A DNA stretch of 58,521 nucleotides from G963674505 sp964575975 (GTDB lineage: Bacteria; Desulfobacterota; Desulfobacteria; Desulfobacterales; SKZT01), in contig CAZNTU010000009.1 of NCBI GenBank assembly GCA_964575975.1, forward strand, positions 1 to 58,521, in the 5' to 3' direction. Numbering within the stretch: the first letter of the stretch is position 1; every line of letters starts with the position of its first letter. Below are positions 33,546-42,443 of the stretch, one piece after another. The position numbers and the translations under genes are program-made. Under the pieces are notes generated by a model. The model had not been told where the DNA came from and made no database searches. It saw only the letters and a program-made list of their open reading frames with translations.

Positions 33546-35546
33546 ATGAAAATGTCAATTGGCGGGTCTTTGCCGCCCACGCCCGAATTCTCGAAAGACG
33601 TAAGGCGCGCCCCCGACCGGGGGCTCCGCCTGACATTGCAGCAAACTCGAACGGCGTTGAAAAACGCCCTCCGATACGTTCCGCCCGAACATCACGATGT
33701 TTTGATTCCCGAATTTTTGCAGGAACTCAAAGATCGCGGCCGTATTTACGCATACAGGTTTCGCCCGGCCGGTCCCATTTCGTCCAAGCCGGTGAATGAA
33801 TACAAGGGACGCTGTCTGGCGGGCAAGGCCTTTCAGCTGATGATCGACAACAATCTCGATTTCGACGTGGCCCTCTACCCGTATGAACTGGTGACGTACG
33901 GGGAGACCGGAAGCGTTTGCCAAAATTGGATGCAGTATCTTCTGATCAAACGCTATCTCGAGGAACTGTCGGAAACCCAGACCTTGGTCGTGCAGTCGGG
34001 GCATCCGCTGGGACTCTTCAAGTCGGAGCCGGACAATCCCCGCGTGATTATCACCAACGGTCTGATGGTCGGGCTTTACGACAACTTGGAAGACTGGGAA
34101 ATCGCAGCGCAGATGGGCGTCACTTCCTACGGCCAGATGACCGCCGGCGGCTGGATGTACATCGGACCTCAAGGCATAGTCCACGGGACCTACAACACGC
34201 TCTTGAACGCCGGACGAAAGATGTGCGGGGTGGCGTCGGACGCGAACCTGGCCGGCTTGCTTTTCGTCTCTTCGGGCCTGGGAGGCATGAGCGGCGCGCA
34301 GCCAAAAGCCGCCGAAATCGCCGGAGCCGTCTCCATCGTGGCAGAGGTGGATCCCTCGCGCATCGACACCCGGAAAAGGCAAGGATGGGTCGGCATGGTT
34401 TCCGACGATCTCGGAACCGTATTTCGAACCGCCGACCAAGCCCGCAATCAAAAAAAGCCGCTTTCCATCGCCTACTGCGGCAACGTCGTGGATCTTCTGC
34501 AATATGCCGCCGACAACCGCTTCCGCATCGACCTTCTTTCCGACCAGACCTCCTGCCACGCCGTCTACGACGGAGGATACTGTCCTGCCGGTATCTCTTT
34601 CGCGGAGAGAACCGGATTGCTGTCGGAAGACCGCGAACTTTTCAGACGCCTGGTCGACAAGAGTTTAAAACGCCATATCGAACTTGTTCGCCGCCTGGTC
34701 GAACTAGGAGCCTATTTTTTCGATTACGGCAACTCGTTTTTGAAGGCCGTATTCGACGCCGGAGTTCGGGATATCGCCAAAAACGGCCGGGACGCAAAAG
34801 ACGGCTTTATTTTCCCCTCCTACTTCGAAGACATCATGGGTCCCATTTTCGATTACGGCTATGGACCTTTTCGGTGGGTCTGCCTTTCCGGCAAGCACGA
34901 AGACCTTTTAACAACCGACAAGGCGGCCCAGGATTGCATCGACCCGAAGCGCCGTCCTATGGATCGGGACAACTGGATTTGGATTCGCGACGCGGAAAAG
35001 AACAACCTTGTTGTGGGAAGTCGGGCCCGAATTTTGTACCAGGACGCCGAAGGACGCATGCGAATCGCCTTGAGATTCAACAAAATGGTTCGCGACGGAG
35101 AGGTCGGGCCGATCATGCTGGGGCGCGACCATCACGATCCGGGGGGCACGGATTCGCCCTTCAGGGAAACCGCCAATATCAAAGACGGAAGCAACGTGTG
35201 CGCGGACATGGCCGTCCATGGCTTCGCCGGAAACGCGGCTCGCGGCATGTCCCTGGTGGCCCTGCACAACGGCGGCGGGACAGGCATCGGAAAGGCGATA
35301 AACGGCGGTTTCGGCCTCGTGCTCGACGGAAGCGAAAGGATCGACCGCATTATCGAATCCGCCCTGACCTGGGATGTCATGGGAGGCATCGCTCGTCGCA
35401 GTTGGGCCGGAAATCCCAACGCGATTTCCGTCGCAACATCCTACAATAGGGAGAATCCCTACGGGGACCAAATCACGATCCCCTATCCTGCCGACGACGA
35501 TCTGGTATCGTCGGCGGTGGATGCCTTGTTCGAAAAGGAGCCTTGA
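33546..35546 (+). CDS. hutU: Urocanate hydratase (long form)
   Basis: Urocanase converts urocanate to imidazolone propionate with NAD as electrophile, step two of histidine breakdown. From the ATG at 33546 (AAAGGAT upstream) it is 666 residues, the long form also seen in animals, versus about 555 in Pseudomonas. Conserved parts are MTAGGWMYIGPQGIVHGTYN, ASDANLAGLLFVSSGLGGMS, LLSDQTSCHAVYDGGYCPAG and HDPGGTDSPFRETANIKDGS. The frame is open back to 33474. HutH follows after 3 bp, so the two form an operon, but hutI and hutG are not in the window. Confidence 0.95.
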   Translation: MKMSIGGSLPPTPEFSKDVRRAPDRGLRLTLQQTRTALKNALRYVPPEHHDVLIPEFLQELKDRGRIYAYRFRPAGPISSKPVNEYKGRCLAGKAFQLMIDNNLDFDVALYPYELVTYGETGSVCQNWMQYLLIKRYLEELSETQTLVVQSGHPLGLFKSEPDNPRVIITNGLMVGLYDNLEDWEIAAQMGVTSYGQMTAGGWMYIGPQGIVHGTYNTLLNAGRKMCGVASDANLAGLLFVSSGLGGMSGAQPKAAEIAGAVSIVAEVDPSRIDTRKRQGWVGMVSDDLGTVFRTADQARNQKKPLSIAYCGNVVDLLQYAADNRFRIDLLSDQTSCHAVYDGGYCPAGISFAERTGLLSEDRELFRRLVDKSLKRHIELVRRLVELGAYFFDYGNSFLKAVFDAGVRDIAKNGRDAKDGFIFPSYFEDIMGPIFDYGYGPFRWVCLSGKHEDLLTTDKAAQDCIDPKRRPMDRDNWIWIRDAEKNNLVVGSRARILYQDAEGRMRIALRFNKMVRDGEVGPIMLGRDHHDPGGTDSPFRETANIKDGSNVCADMAVHGFAGNAARGMSLVALHNGGGTGIGKAINGGFGLVLDGSERIDRIIESALTWDVMGGIARRSWAGNPNAISVATSYNRENPYGDQITIPYPADDDLVSSAVDALFEKEP

Positions 35547-35549
35547 CTT

Positions 35550-37106
35550 ATGCCGCCCGTTTTCCTGGATAAAGTTCCCGTTGCAAGAAAGGACATCGTG
35601 TCGGTCGCTCGCCACGGCGAAATCGCCGCATTGTCGGAAGAATGCGAAAAGCGAGTCGAACGGACCCGGGAATTGGTCAGGCGCTGGGTAGACGAAGGAA
35701 AGATAATTTACGGGATCACCACGGGATTCGGTGCGCTTTGCGACAAGACCATTTCGAAAAAGTATACGCGACGGCTCCAGGAAAATATATTCATGAGCCA
35801 TGCCGCAGGAGTCGGGCGGCCTTTTTCCGAAGAGATCGTCCGGGCGATGATGGCTTTGCGGATTCACGACCTTTCTCTGGGCTACAGCGGCGCGCGCATG
35901 GAAACCCTTCGATATCTTTTGGCCTTTTTGAACGAAGGCGTTACTCCCGTAATTCCGGAAAAAGGTTCCGTAGGAGCCAGCGGAGATTTAGCCCCGGCCG
36001 CGCACATGGGGCTTTTGCTTATCGGGCGAGGAGAGGCTTTCTACAAAGGCCAACTCCTTTCCGGCGAAGAAGCGATAGAAAAAATCGGACTGAAACCGAT
36101 TCAACTGGGGGCCGGAGAAGGTCTGGCCTTGATAAACGGTACCCAGACGATGACCGCCATCGGCTTGCTGGTCGTGGAAGACGCCATTCGATTGTCCAAA
36201 ACGGTCGATATCGCTTGTGCGATGACCTTGGAAGTGCTGATGGGAAGCAAGTCAGAATTCGATCCGCGCATTCATGCGGTGCGTCCCCATCCAGGCCAAG
36301 TCGCCACCGCCGACAATATGCTCCGACTTACCGCGAACAGCGAAATCATTGCATCCCACGCGGGATGCGCCCGGATACAGGACGCATACACGCTGCGCTG
36401 TTCGCCGCAAATCCATGGGGCGAGCAAGGATGCTGTCGCCCACGCAATGAGGGTGATCGATATCGAAATCAACTCCACCACGACCAACCCGCTGATTTTC
36501 GCGGACACGGAAGAAGTTCGCCTTGGGGGAAATTTTCACGGCCAGCCCATAGCAATGGCGGCCGATTATCTTTCCATGGGGCTGGCCGAGCTGGGGAGCG
36601 TTTCCGAAAGGCGAATCGAGCGACTCGTCAATCCGCAACTCAGCGAACTCCCCGCTTTCTTGGCAAAAAACAGCGGCCTTGACTCCGGATTCATGATCGC
36701 GCAATACGTGGCCGCAGCGCTCGTTTCGGAAAACAAGGTCCTGGCCCATCCCGCCTGCGTGGATTCCATTCCGACCTCGGCCAACAAGGAGGACCATGTC
36801 AGCATGGGGTCCATCGCCATGAGACAGACCCGGGAAATCCTTCAAAACGTGCAGCACGTTGCCGCCATCGAGTTGCTCTGCGCGGCCCAGGCATACGACT
36901 TGGTTACGGAAAACAACAGCATGGCTTTGGGAAAAGGCACCCGTGCCGCATACAAGACGATCCGCCGTCACGTGTCTTTCATGGAACGCGACCGGGATCT
37001 GTACAAGGATATTGAAACAGTAACGAAAATCTTGCGAAGCGGAGAGATCGTAGACGCCGTCGAAGAAGCTATCGGGGGAGAACTTTCCGGTTCGGGGGAA
37101 AAATAG
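35550..37106 (+). CDS. hutH: Histidine ammonia-lyase
   Basis: This 518-residue lyase removes ammonia from histidine to give urocanate, the substrate of the preceding enzyme. The electrophilic MIO cofactor forms from Ala-Ser-Gly in GSVGASGDLAPAAHMG near residues 143-145. Other conserved stretches are YGITTGFGALCD, LINGTQTMTAIGLLVVEDA, HPGQVATADNMLR, TNPLIFADTEEV and the C-terminal DHVSMGSIAMRQTREIL. The gap to hutU is only 3 bp. A strong terminator ends the operon at 37197-37226. Family relatives act on Phe or Tyr, but the hutU linkage supports histidine. Confidence 0.95.
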   Translation: MPPVFLDKVPVARKDIVSVARHGEIAALSEECEKRVERTRELVRRWVDEGKIIYGITTGFGALCDKTISKKYTRRLQENIFMSHAAGVGRPFSEEIVRAMMALRIHDLSLGYSGARMETLRYLLAFLNEGVTPVIPEKGSVGASGDLAPAAHMGLLLIGRGEAFYKGQLLSGEEAIEKIGLKPIQLGAGEGLALINGTQTMTAIGLLVVEDAIRLSKTVDIACAMTLEVLMGSKSEFDPRIHAVRPHPGQVATADNMLRLTANSEIIASHAGCARIQDAYTLRCSPQIHGASKDAVAHAMRVIDIEINSTTTNPLIFADTEEVRLGGNFHGQPIAMAADYLSMGLAELGSVSERRIERLVNPQLSELPAFLAKNSGLDSGFMIAQYVAAALVSENKVLAHPACVDSIPTSANKEDHVSMGSIAMRQTREILQNVQHVAAIELLCAAQAYDLVTENNSMALGKGTRAAYKTIRRHVSFMERDRDLYKDIETVTKILRSGEIVDAVEEAIGGELSGSGEK

Positions 37107-37190
37107 AAAACGATTTTGCAAGCATGCGTACAACTTGAAAACACTTAAAGAATATACAGAAAATAAAACCGGCCTCATCCGCGCGATCAT

Positions 37191-37226
37191 AAAAAAGGGA
37201 AGCTGAAACCAGCTTCCCTTTTTTTT
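37191..37226. terminator. Bidirectional terminator between hutH and qmoC
   Basis: GGGAAGCTG (37197-37205), loop AAAC and CAGCTTCCC (37210-37218), with six A before and eight T after. It can serve both converging operons. Confidence 0.9.
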
Positions 37227-37246
37227 ATGAACCTATCTAATTTGAT

Positions 37247-38380
37247 TTATTTCCGGTTCGAATACTCCGCGTATGCCATGGCCACGGTCCTGTAGACCAA
37301 GTGGGCCAGCTTCGTGTACGGCAGGTATGCGATTATGCAAAATACCGTGATCAGATGGATGAAGTATATGAAGTAGGTCAAGCCGGCGGCACCCCCCAAC
37401 CTTGTCATTTCGGTCAGCATGCCGGTAATGGCGACTGCGAAGACCATTCCGACCAGGAACCAATCCTTGTAGGTGGATTTCTGGTCTTTCTGATCCAGCC
37501 GCTTTTTGATCATCAGCAACGAGCCGATCACAAGCGTAACGCCGGCCACGTTGGCAAGCCACTTCACCGGGTTCAGCTGCGAATAGGGGCCGTGAATCCC
37601 GAACACATAGAGAACCACGAAGAAAATGTTGGTAACGATGAAAAGCCCGATGAAACCGTAAAGAACCATCATATGCGAGGTGCTTCGTTCGCGGTTTTCA
37701 CCGCACTCGGTGAATTTCTGATGCTTCAGGATCGTGGGTATTATCCTTCCCAAGGCCTTGACGAATTCGACCGGTTCGATTTTCTCCTTGTCGGTTTTCC
37801 CCTCGATCAACGCGTTCTGGTGAATGTCGCTCAGGAAGCGTTTGAGTCCCATGCCGAAGACGGCGATGGCGAAGAAAGTGGCCGGGACAAAAATCAGATC
37901 GACGAGCCAAGTGGAGAAAAAGTTGGCGTGCGCGACGTGGTCTCCCTCGGGGGTGAAATCGAGCAGCCCGGTGATGACGCCCAGTACGATGAACAACACT
38001 GCGGGAATGGCCAGAATGTGCGGGAGCTTTTTCGGGTCGTTCACCATTTCGGCCAGTTTTTTCGGAAACGCGTACTCCTTTATAGCGTAGGTGCGGATAG
38101 CCGCAAGAACGTCTCCGGGCTTTGCTTCGCGCGGGCAACGGGTCGTGCAGTCGCCGCAGTTGTGACACAGCCAGATATCGGCGTTTCCGACTAGGCGGTC
38201 CTTGAGTCCCCAAGAGGCCGCAATCATCTCTTTCCTCGGAAAAGGATGGTTGTCGGGCGAAATGGGACAGGCGACCGAACATGTTGCGCATTGATAGCAC
38301 TTTTTCAGGTCGTCGCCGCCCATTATACCAATTTCCTTGATGAAATTAAGATCAGGTTCGATCATATAGGGTTCTGCCAT
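37247..38380 (-). CDS. qmoC: Quinone-interacting membrane oxidoreductase subunit QmoC
   Basis: This 377-residue membrane subunit of Qmo combines an iron-sulfur HdrC-like N-terminus with a heme b membrane domain, linking menaquinone to APS reductase. Two 4Fe-4S motifs are clear: CYQCATCSVACP and CHNCGDCTTRCP. Hydrophobic helices follow from about residue 120, including AIPAVLFIVLGVITGLLDF and LYGFIGLFIVTNIFFVVLYV. It is the last gene of qmoABC. AGGAGG before the ATG is clear on the minus strand. The gap from qmoB is 63 bp. Confidence 0.96.
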   Translation of the reverse strand: MAEPYMIEPDLNFIKEIGIMGGDDLKKCYQCATCSVACPISPDNHPFPRKEMIAASWGLKDRLVGNADIWLCHNCGDCTTRCPREAKPGDVLAAIRTYAIKEYAFPKKLAEMVNDPKKLPHILAIPAVLFIVLGVITGLLDFTPEGDHVAHANFFSTWLVDLIFVPATFFAIAVFGMGLKRFLSDIHQNALIEGKTDKEKIEPVEFVKALGRIIPTILKHQKFTECGENRERSTSHMMVLYGFIGLFIVTNIFFVVLYVFGIHGPYSQLNPVKWLANVAGVTLVIGSLLMIKKRLDQKDQKSTYKDWFLVGMVFAVAITGMLTEMTRLGGAAGLTYFIYFIHLITVFCIIAYLPYTKLAHLVYRTVAMAYAEYSNRK

Positions 38381-38443
38381 TTCAGCACCTCCTCGCTAGA
38401 CAGAGAAATATTGACTTCAAGTGGACGTCTCCTTTTTCGAAGC

Positions 38444-40780
38444 TTAGAAGCCCTTGAACGGATTCGGTCCAATAGCTTCGATTTCTTCGACGAATTTGTT
38501 GATGATTTCAGGGAGCTTGTCGTATTCGTCTATAGCCACCTGGAACTGAGCGACACGCTCTTCTTCCAAAGCGAGGCTGGCGAGGGCGTCCCCGATCTTT
38601 TTGACGCGAATTTCGGCAAGTTCGCTTCCTTTGACGAAGTGACACTGATAGTCGTCACCGTGTTTGCATCCGAGCAAAAATACGCCGTCCATTCCCTGGG
38701 ACAACGCGTCCTTGATCCAAATGACGTTCATGGAGCCAAGGCAGCGAACGGGGATGAACCTGACGTCGGCGGAGAAGCTCAAACGATTCAGTCCGGCGAT
38801 GTCGAGGGCCGGATAGGCGTCGTTTTCGCAAACCAAGCCCAAGATTCTCATGGGAGGCTCTTCGTAATCGTCCGCCGAAGGAACCTTTACGGACTTTACC
38901 ATGGAGCCGACGCTGTCGGGACTGTAGTCGGCGAAGCTGATGATACGCTCCGGACAAGCGCCCATGCAGGTTCCGCATCGACGGCAACGGGTCGGATTGG
39001 GTTTCGGCGTGCCTTTTTCGTCGTCGTCCAAAGCGCCGAACGGACATTCCTGGGTGCAGCGTTTGCACTGGGTGCAGCGCTGGAAAAAGAAGTCGGGGAA
39101 TGTCATGTCTCCGGACCTCGGATGAACGGCCTTGCCCTTTTCGGAGCATTCCACGCTCTGAATGGCTTTCAAGGCGGCGCCGGCGGCATCCTCGAGGGAC
39201 TCGTCTATGGACATGGTTCTTCTGATGGGGCCTGCGGCGTAGATGCCGGTCCTTTGGGTTTCATAGGGGAAACAAATGAAGTTGGAATCCACGTAACCGT
39301 TGAAAAGTCCGATGTCCCTGAAGGCAGGCCCCTGGCGGTAAGCCAGGTTGACAATGGGGTCGTCGACCGTTCTCGGCACCATTCCAAGAGCAAGAACGAC
39401 CAAGTCGGCCCTGACTTGGACCTTCTCTCCGAGCAGGGTGTTGTCGGCTTCGATCAAAAGCCCGTCTCCATTCCTGGAAACCTTTGTTACCTCGCCTTTG
39501 GTCAGGAAAATTCCGGTGTCCTGCTGCATGCTTTTGTAAAAGTTCTCCAAGAGTCCGGGGGTCCTCATGTGCTGATAAAACACGAAGGATTTTCCATCCT
39601 CGGGATAAAACTCGCGCACGTATTTGGCATGCTTCAAAGCAACCATGCTCAGAACGGATCCGCCGTAATCGAAGTCGAAATCTTTTCCAAGGCCGGGGCT
39701 CTGGATGAAAACGACCGATTTCGCCTCTTTTCCGTCGGACGGACGTGTAAGCGTTCCCTTGGCAGCGAGCTGCTCGAAATCGTGGTTCGAAATAACATCC
39801 GCGATCTCGCCGTATCCCAAATGGGCGAACTCTTCCTTTTCGGGCTTGTATGGACGCCACCCTGCCGCGAGAACGACCGCGCCGAACTTTTCCCCGTTGG
39901 GGTCGAAAGTCAGAATGTCTTTTCGGCCTTCGTTGTATTCATTATATTTTTGGATCAGAATTTCCTGGTCCAGCTCTTTTCCGTTCTCGTCCACCTTCAT
40001 CTCGTCGGGAAGAGGATAAGGAACGTCGAACTCGATCTTCTGGCCAGGAGTCTTCAGGGTCACGGTGAAATCGCCGGGCTGTCCGGCAAGACGAGCCACC
40101 TCGGTCTTGGTCTTGACCGCGATTTTGGGATGGTCTTTCACCTTTTTGATCATATCGTCGACGATCGGAACCTCGAGCTTGTCGTAGGGCATCTTCGTGG
40201 GAAGCTGCTTCCTCAAGGTCTTGGCGTAGCCGCCTAGTGCAGCTTCTTTTTCGACGATGGTGACGTCGTATCCCGCGTTGGCAGCGTCGAGAGCAGCCGC
40301 CATGCCGGTTACGCCGCCGCCGATGACCAGAATCTTACTCGTGAATTCGTCAAGCTTGTAGGGTTCGACCTCCTTTACCTTTTCCAGTTTGGCCATGGAC
40401 ATGCGAACATAGTCCTCGGCAAGCATCTGGAGGCGGTCGAAATGCACGCCGTCATCCTTCTGGTCTTCCGTGAGCGCAGGGAACTCGGACCTGGGATGCG
40501 ACCAGACCACTTGCTCGCGGAGGTTGCAACGATCCACGATGGCCCCTTCGAAACGAAAAACGTCGAAATTCACCCGTCGCGAACATGCCGCCACAAGAAC
40601 TCTGTTCGTCCCTTTCGCAACATCGGCTTTGATCATCTCCGCGCCTTCCTTGCCGCAGAGGAACGGATGCGTTTTGACCGGCCAGGCTTCTTCCTCGGCG
40701 ATCTCCTTTATCGCATCAATATCCAAAGCATCTCCGATGCCGCATCCTGTACAGATATACGCACCAAATTTTTTACTCAT
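38444..40780 (-). CDS. qmoB: Quinone-interacting membrane oxidoreductase subunit QmoB
   Basis: This 778-residue cytoplasmic flavoprotein is HdrA-like, with a MvhD-like C-terminal domain. An N-terminal AYICTGCGIGDALD segment precedes the FAD-binding ILVIGGGVTGMAAALDAANA near residue 150. A two-cluster ferredoxin-type region has CTQCKRCTQECPFGA and CRRCGTCMGACP. The C-terminal MvhD part contains VRCLGSMNVIWIKDAL and GVFLLGCKHGDDYQCHF. It passes electrons between QmoA/C and APS reductase. AGGAGG precedes the start, and qmoA ends 10 bp upstream. Confidence 0.96.
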   Translation of the reverse strand: MSKKFGAYICTGCGIGDALDIDAIKEIAEEEAWPVKTHPFLCGKEGAEMIKADVAKGTNRVLVAACSRRVNFDVFRFEGAIVDRCNLREQVVWSHPRSEFPALTEDQKDDGVHFDRLQMLAEDYVRMSMAKLEKVKEVEPYKLDEFTSKILVIGGGVTGMAAALDAANAGYDVTIVEKEAALGGYAKTLRKQLPTKMPYDKLEVPIVDDMIKKVKDHPKIAVKTKTEVARLAGQPGDFTVTLKTPGQKIEFDVPYPLPDEMKVDENGKELDQEILIQKYNEYNEGRKDILTFDPNGEKFGAVVLAAGWRPYKPEKEEFAHLGYGEIADVISNHDFEQLAAKGTLTRPSDGKEAKSVVFIQSPGLGKDFDFDYGGSVLSMVALKHAKYVREFYPEDGKSFVFYQHMRTPGLLENFYKSMQQDTGIFLTKGEVTKVSRNGDGLLIEADNTLLGEKVQVRADLVVLALGMVPRTVDDPIVNLAYRQGPAFRDIGLFNGYVDSNFICFPYETQRTGIYAAGPIRRTMSIDESLEDAAGAALKAIQSVECSEKGKAVHPRSGDMTFPDFFFQRCTQCKRCTQECPFGALDDDEKGTPKPNPTRCRRCGTCMGACPERIISFADYSPDSVGSMVKSVKVPSADDYEEPPMRILGLVCENDAYPALDIAGLNRLSFSADVRFIPVRCLGSMNVIWIKDALSQGMDGVFLLGCKHGDDYQCHFVKGSELAEIRVKKIGDALASLALEEERVAQFQVAIDEYDKLPEIINKFVEEIEAIGPNPFKGF

Positions 40781-40790
40781 GGATAACCTC

Positions 40791-42068
40791 CTACCTCTTC
40801 ACCAGGGTTTGAATTGCCTTAAGGGCCATACCCGTCGCGTTTTGGTTCGACGACATTACATCCAGCGGCTTGTTGGCGCAACCGGTAGCGAACATCCCGC
40901 CCTTGTCGTAATCGTTGACCATAAAACCGTCCTCGGTAACTTTCAGATCGGCGGGCAGCTTGCCCAGCGCGGCTGTCGGCTGCATACCGGTAGCCAGCAC
41001 GACCATCTCGACTTCCTGTCGGATTTTTTCGCCGGTAACGGCATTTTCAGCAACCACAGTGACATTGTTGTTATCCGAATTCTCGCTAACCTCGGCAACT
41101 TTGCCCTTGATGAAGAAGACGTTTTCATCTTCCTTGATCTTCTTGTAGAAATTCTCGTAACGCTGCCCGGGAGTCCTCAAGTCAATATAGAAAATATAGA
41201 TTTTCGCGTCCGGGCATCTTTCTCTGACGTAAGTCGCCTGCTTCAACGAAGCCATGCAGCAAATATACGAGCAGTAGGGCAAATGATTGGCGTCCCTGGA
41301 GCCAGCGCATTGGACGAAAGCTACGCTTTTCGGGGCCTTGTCGTCCGAGGGCCTTTGGATCTGACCTTTTGTGGGGCCGTTTATCGCGGCCATTCTTTCC
41401 ATCATCATGTTGGTGACAATGTTGGGATACTGGCCAAACCCGAGATTGTCCATCCTAGTAGCGTCGTAGGGCGTCCAGCCGGTGGCCCACACGATCGATC
41501 CGACCTGCAAGTCGATGGTCTTTTCCTTCATGTTCAGATCGATGGCGTCGTATTTGCAAACCTCGACGCATTTGCCGCAATCGGAACCATGGCACGCGAT
41601 GGAATCCACGACGTACCTAGTGGGGAAAGCCATCTCGAAAGGCAGATAGATCGCCTTCGACATGTCCATGCCGAAATTGAACTCGTTGCTTCTCTCCGCC
41701 GGACAAACCGCATCGCAGGCACCGCAAGCGGTGCAGTTTTCATTGACGAACCTAGGGCTCATCTTAACGGAAACCTTGTAGCCTCCCGGACCGCCCTCGA
41801 CCTTGGCGACTTCGGCAAGGGTGAAAGTGTGGATCCGGGGATTGTCCTTGATTCTCCTAAAATTGATTTCCAGACCGCAGGTCGGAGGGCATAGCTTAGG
41901 AAAATATTGGTTCAATTGCGCTACTCTTCCGCCCAGGTAAGGGTTTTTTTCAACCAGGAATACCTCGTACCCCACTTCGGCCGCTTCGAGGGCCGCGGTC
42001 AAGCCACTGATACCCCCTCCGACAACCAGAATGCTTCCGCTTCCAGAGGCTTCTATGTTCTCTGTCAT
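40791..42068 (-). CDS. qmoA: Quinone-interacting membrane oxidoreductase subunit QmoA
   Basis: This 425-residue HdrA-like flavoprotein begins ILVVGGGISGLTAALEAAEV (FAD Rossmann loop) and has NPYLGGRVAQLNQYFP and CPPTCGLEINFRRIK. Iron-sulfur cysteines occur in CTACGACDAVCP and a second CHGSDCGKCVEVCKYD. It heads qmoABC. AGGGA before the ATG is adequate. The 375-bp gap to aprA contains an aprA terminator and a repeat element, so qmoABC probably has its own promoter or depends on readthrough; I could not identify a convincing promoter. Confidence 0.95.
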   Translation of the reverse strand: MTENIEASGSGSILVVGGGISGLTAALEAAEVGYEVFLVEKNPYLGGRVAQLNQYFPKLCPPTCGLEINFRRIKDNPRIHTFTLAEVAKVEGGPGGYKVSVKMSPRFVNENCTACGACDAVCPAERSNEFNFGMDMSKAIYLPFEMAFPTRYVVDSIACHGSDCGKCVEVCKYDAIDLNMKEKTIDLQVGSIVWATGWTPYDATRMDNLGFGQYPNIVTNMMMERMAAINGPTKGQIQRPSDDKAPKSVAFVQCAGSRDANHLPYCSYICCMASLKQATYVRERCPDAKIYIFYIDLRTPGQRYENFYKKIKEDENVFFIKGKVAEVSENSDNNNVTVVAENAVTGEKIRQEVEMVVLATGMQPTAALGKLPADLKVTEDGFMVNDYDKGGMFATGCANKPLDVMSSNQNATGMALKAIQTLVKR

Positions 42069-42176
42069 GCTATCCCTCCGTGAATTATTAGTTTCATTTT
42101 TCTAAACCGGCTTGTCTTTCGACCAGTTGTTCCTTGAATTCAAAAACTCAGGCGATATCCTGAATATCTTCCACCT

Positions 42177-42303
42177 GAAATTCGAGACTCGAAACTGGAA
42201 ACCCTCTGATATTTTTTTGAATAGTTTTTTGGGTTGAACAAAGGATGGAAGGACATGAATTTTTTTTTCAAGCATAGGTTTCAAATTTCCAGTTTCAAAT
42301 TCC
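42177..42303. repeat. MITE-like inverted-repeat element between aprA and qmoA
   Basis: A 27-bp arm at 42177-42203 (beginning GAAATTCGAGACTCGAAACT) and the reverse complement of 42277-42303 agree at 21 of 27 positions. They flank a 73-bp A/T-rich core with no gene. No target duplication could be defined. Confidence 0.45.
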
Positions 42304-42358
42304 ATTTATCCCTTGGATATCGCCCGAAACCAATATGGGGAGCTTTACTTAACAAAAA

Positions 42359-42386
42359 CCTCCAAGCGCCTTTCGACGCTTGGAGG
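42359..42386 (-). terminator. Rho-independent terminator after aprA
   Basis: CCTCCAAGCG (42359-42368) and CGCTTGGAGG (42377-42386) form a 10-bp stem with an 8-nt loop. On the minus strand it is followed by TTTTTG. Confidence 0.85.
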
Positions 42387-42443
42387 TTTATTGTTTCAAG
42401 TCCTTAAAGAAAGGCCGTGGTCATTGCAGCTACATGTCCCAAG

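Noticed and set aside
38246..40237. 663-codon plus-strand frame opposite qmoB
   Set aside because: Antisense shadow; qmoB is unmistakable on the minus strand.
42102..42305. 67-codon minus-strand ORF in the apr-qmo gap
   Set aside because: It is formed by the inverted-repeat element and A-runs; no ribosome site or conserved look.
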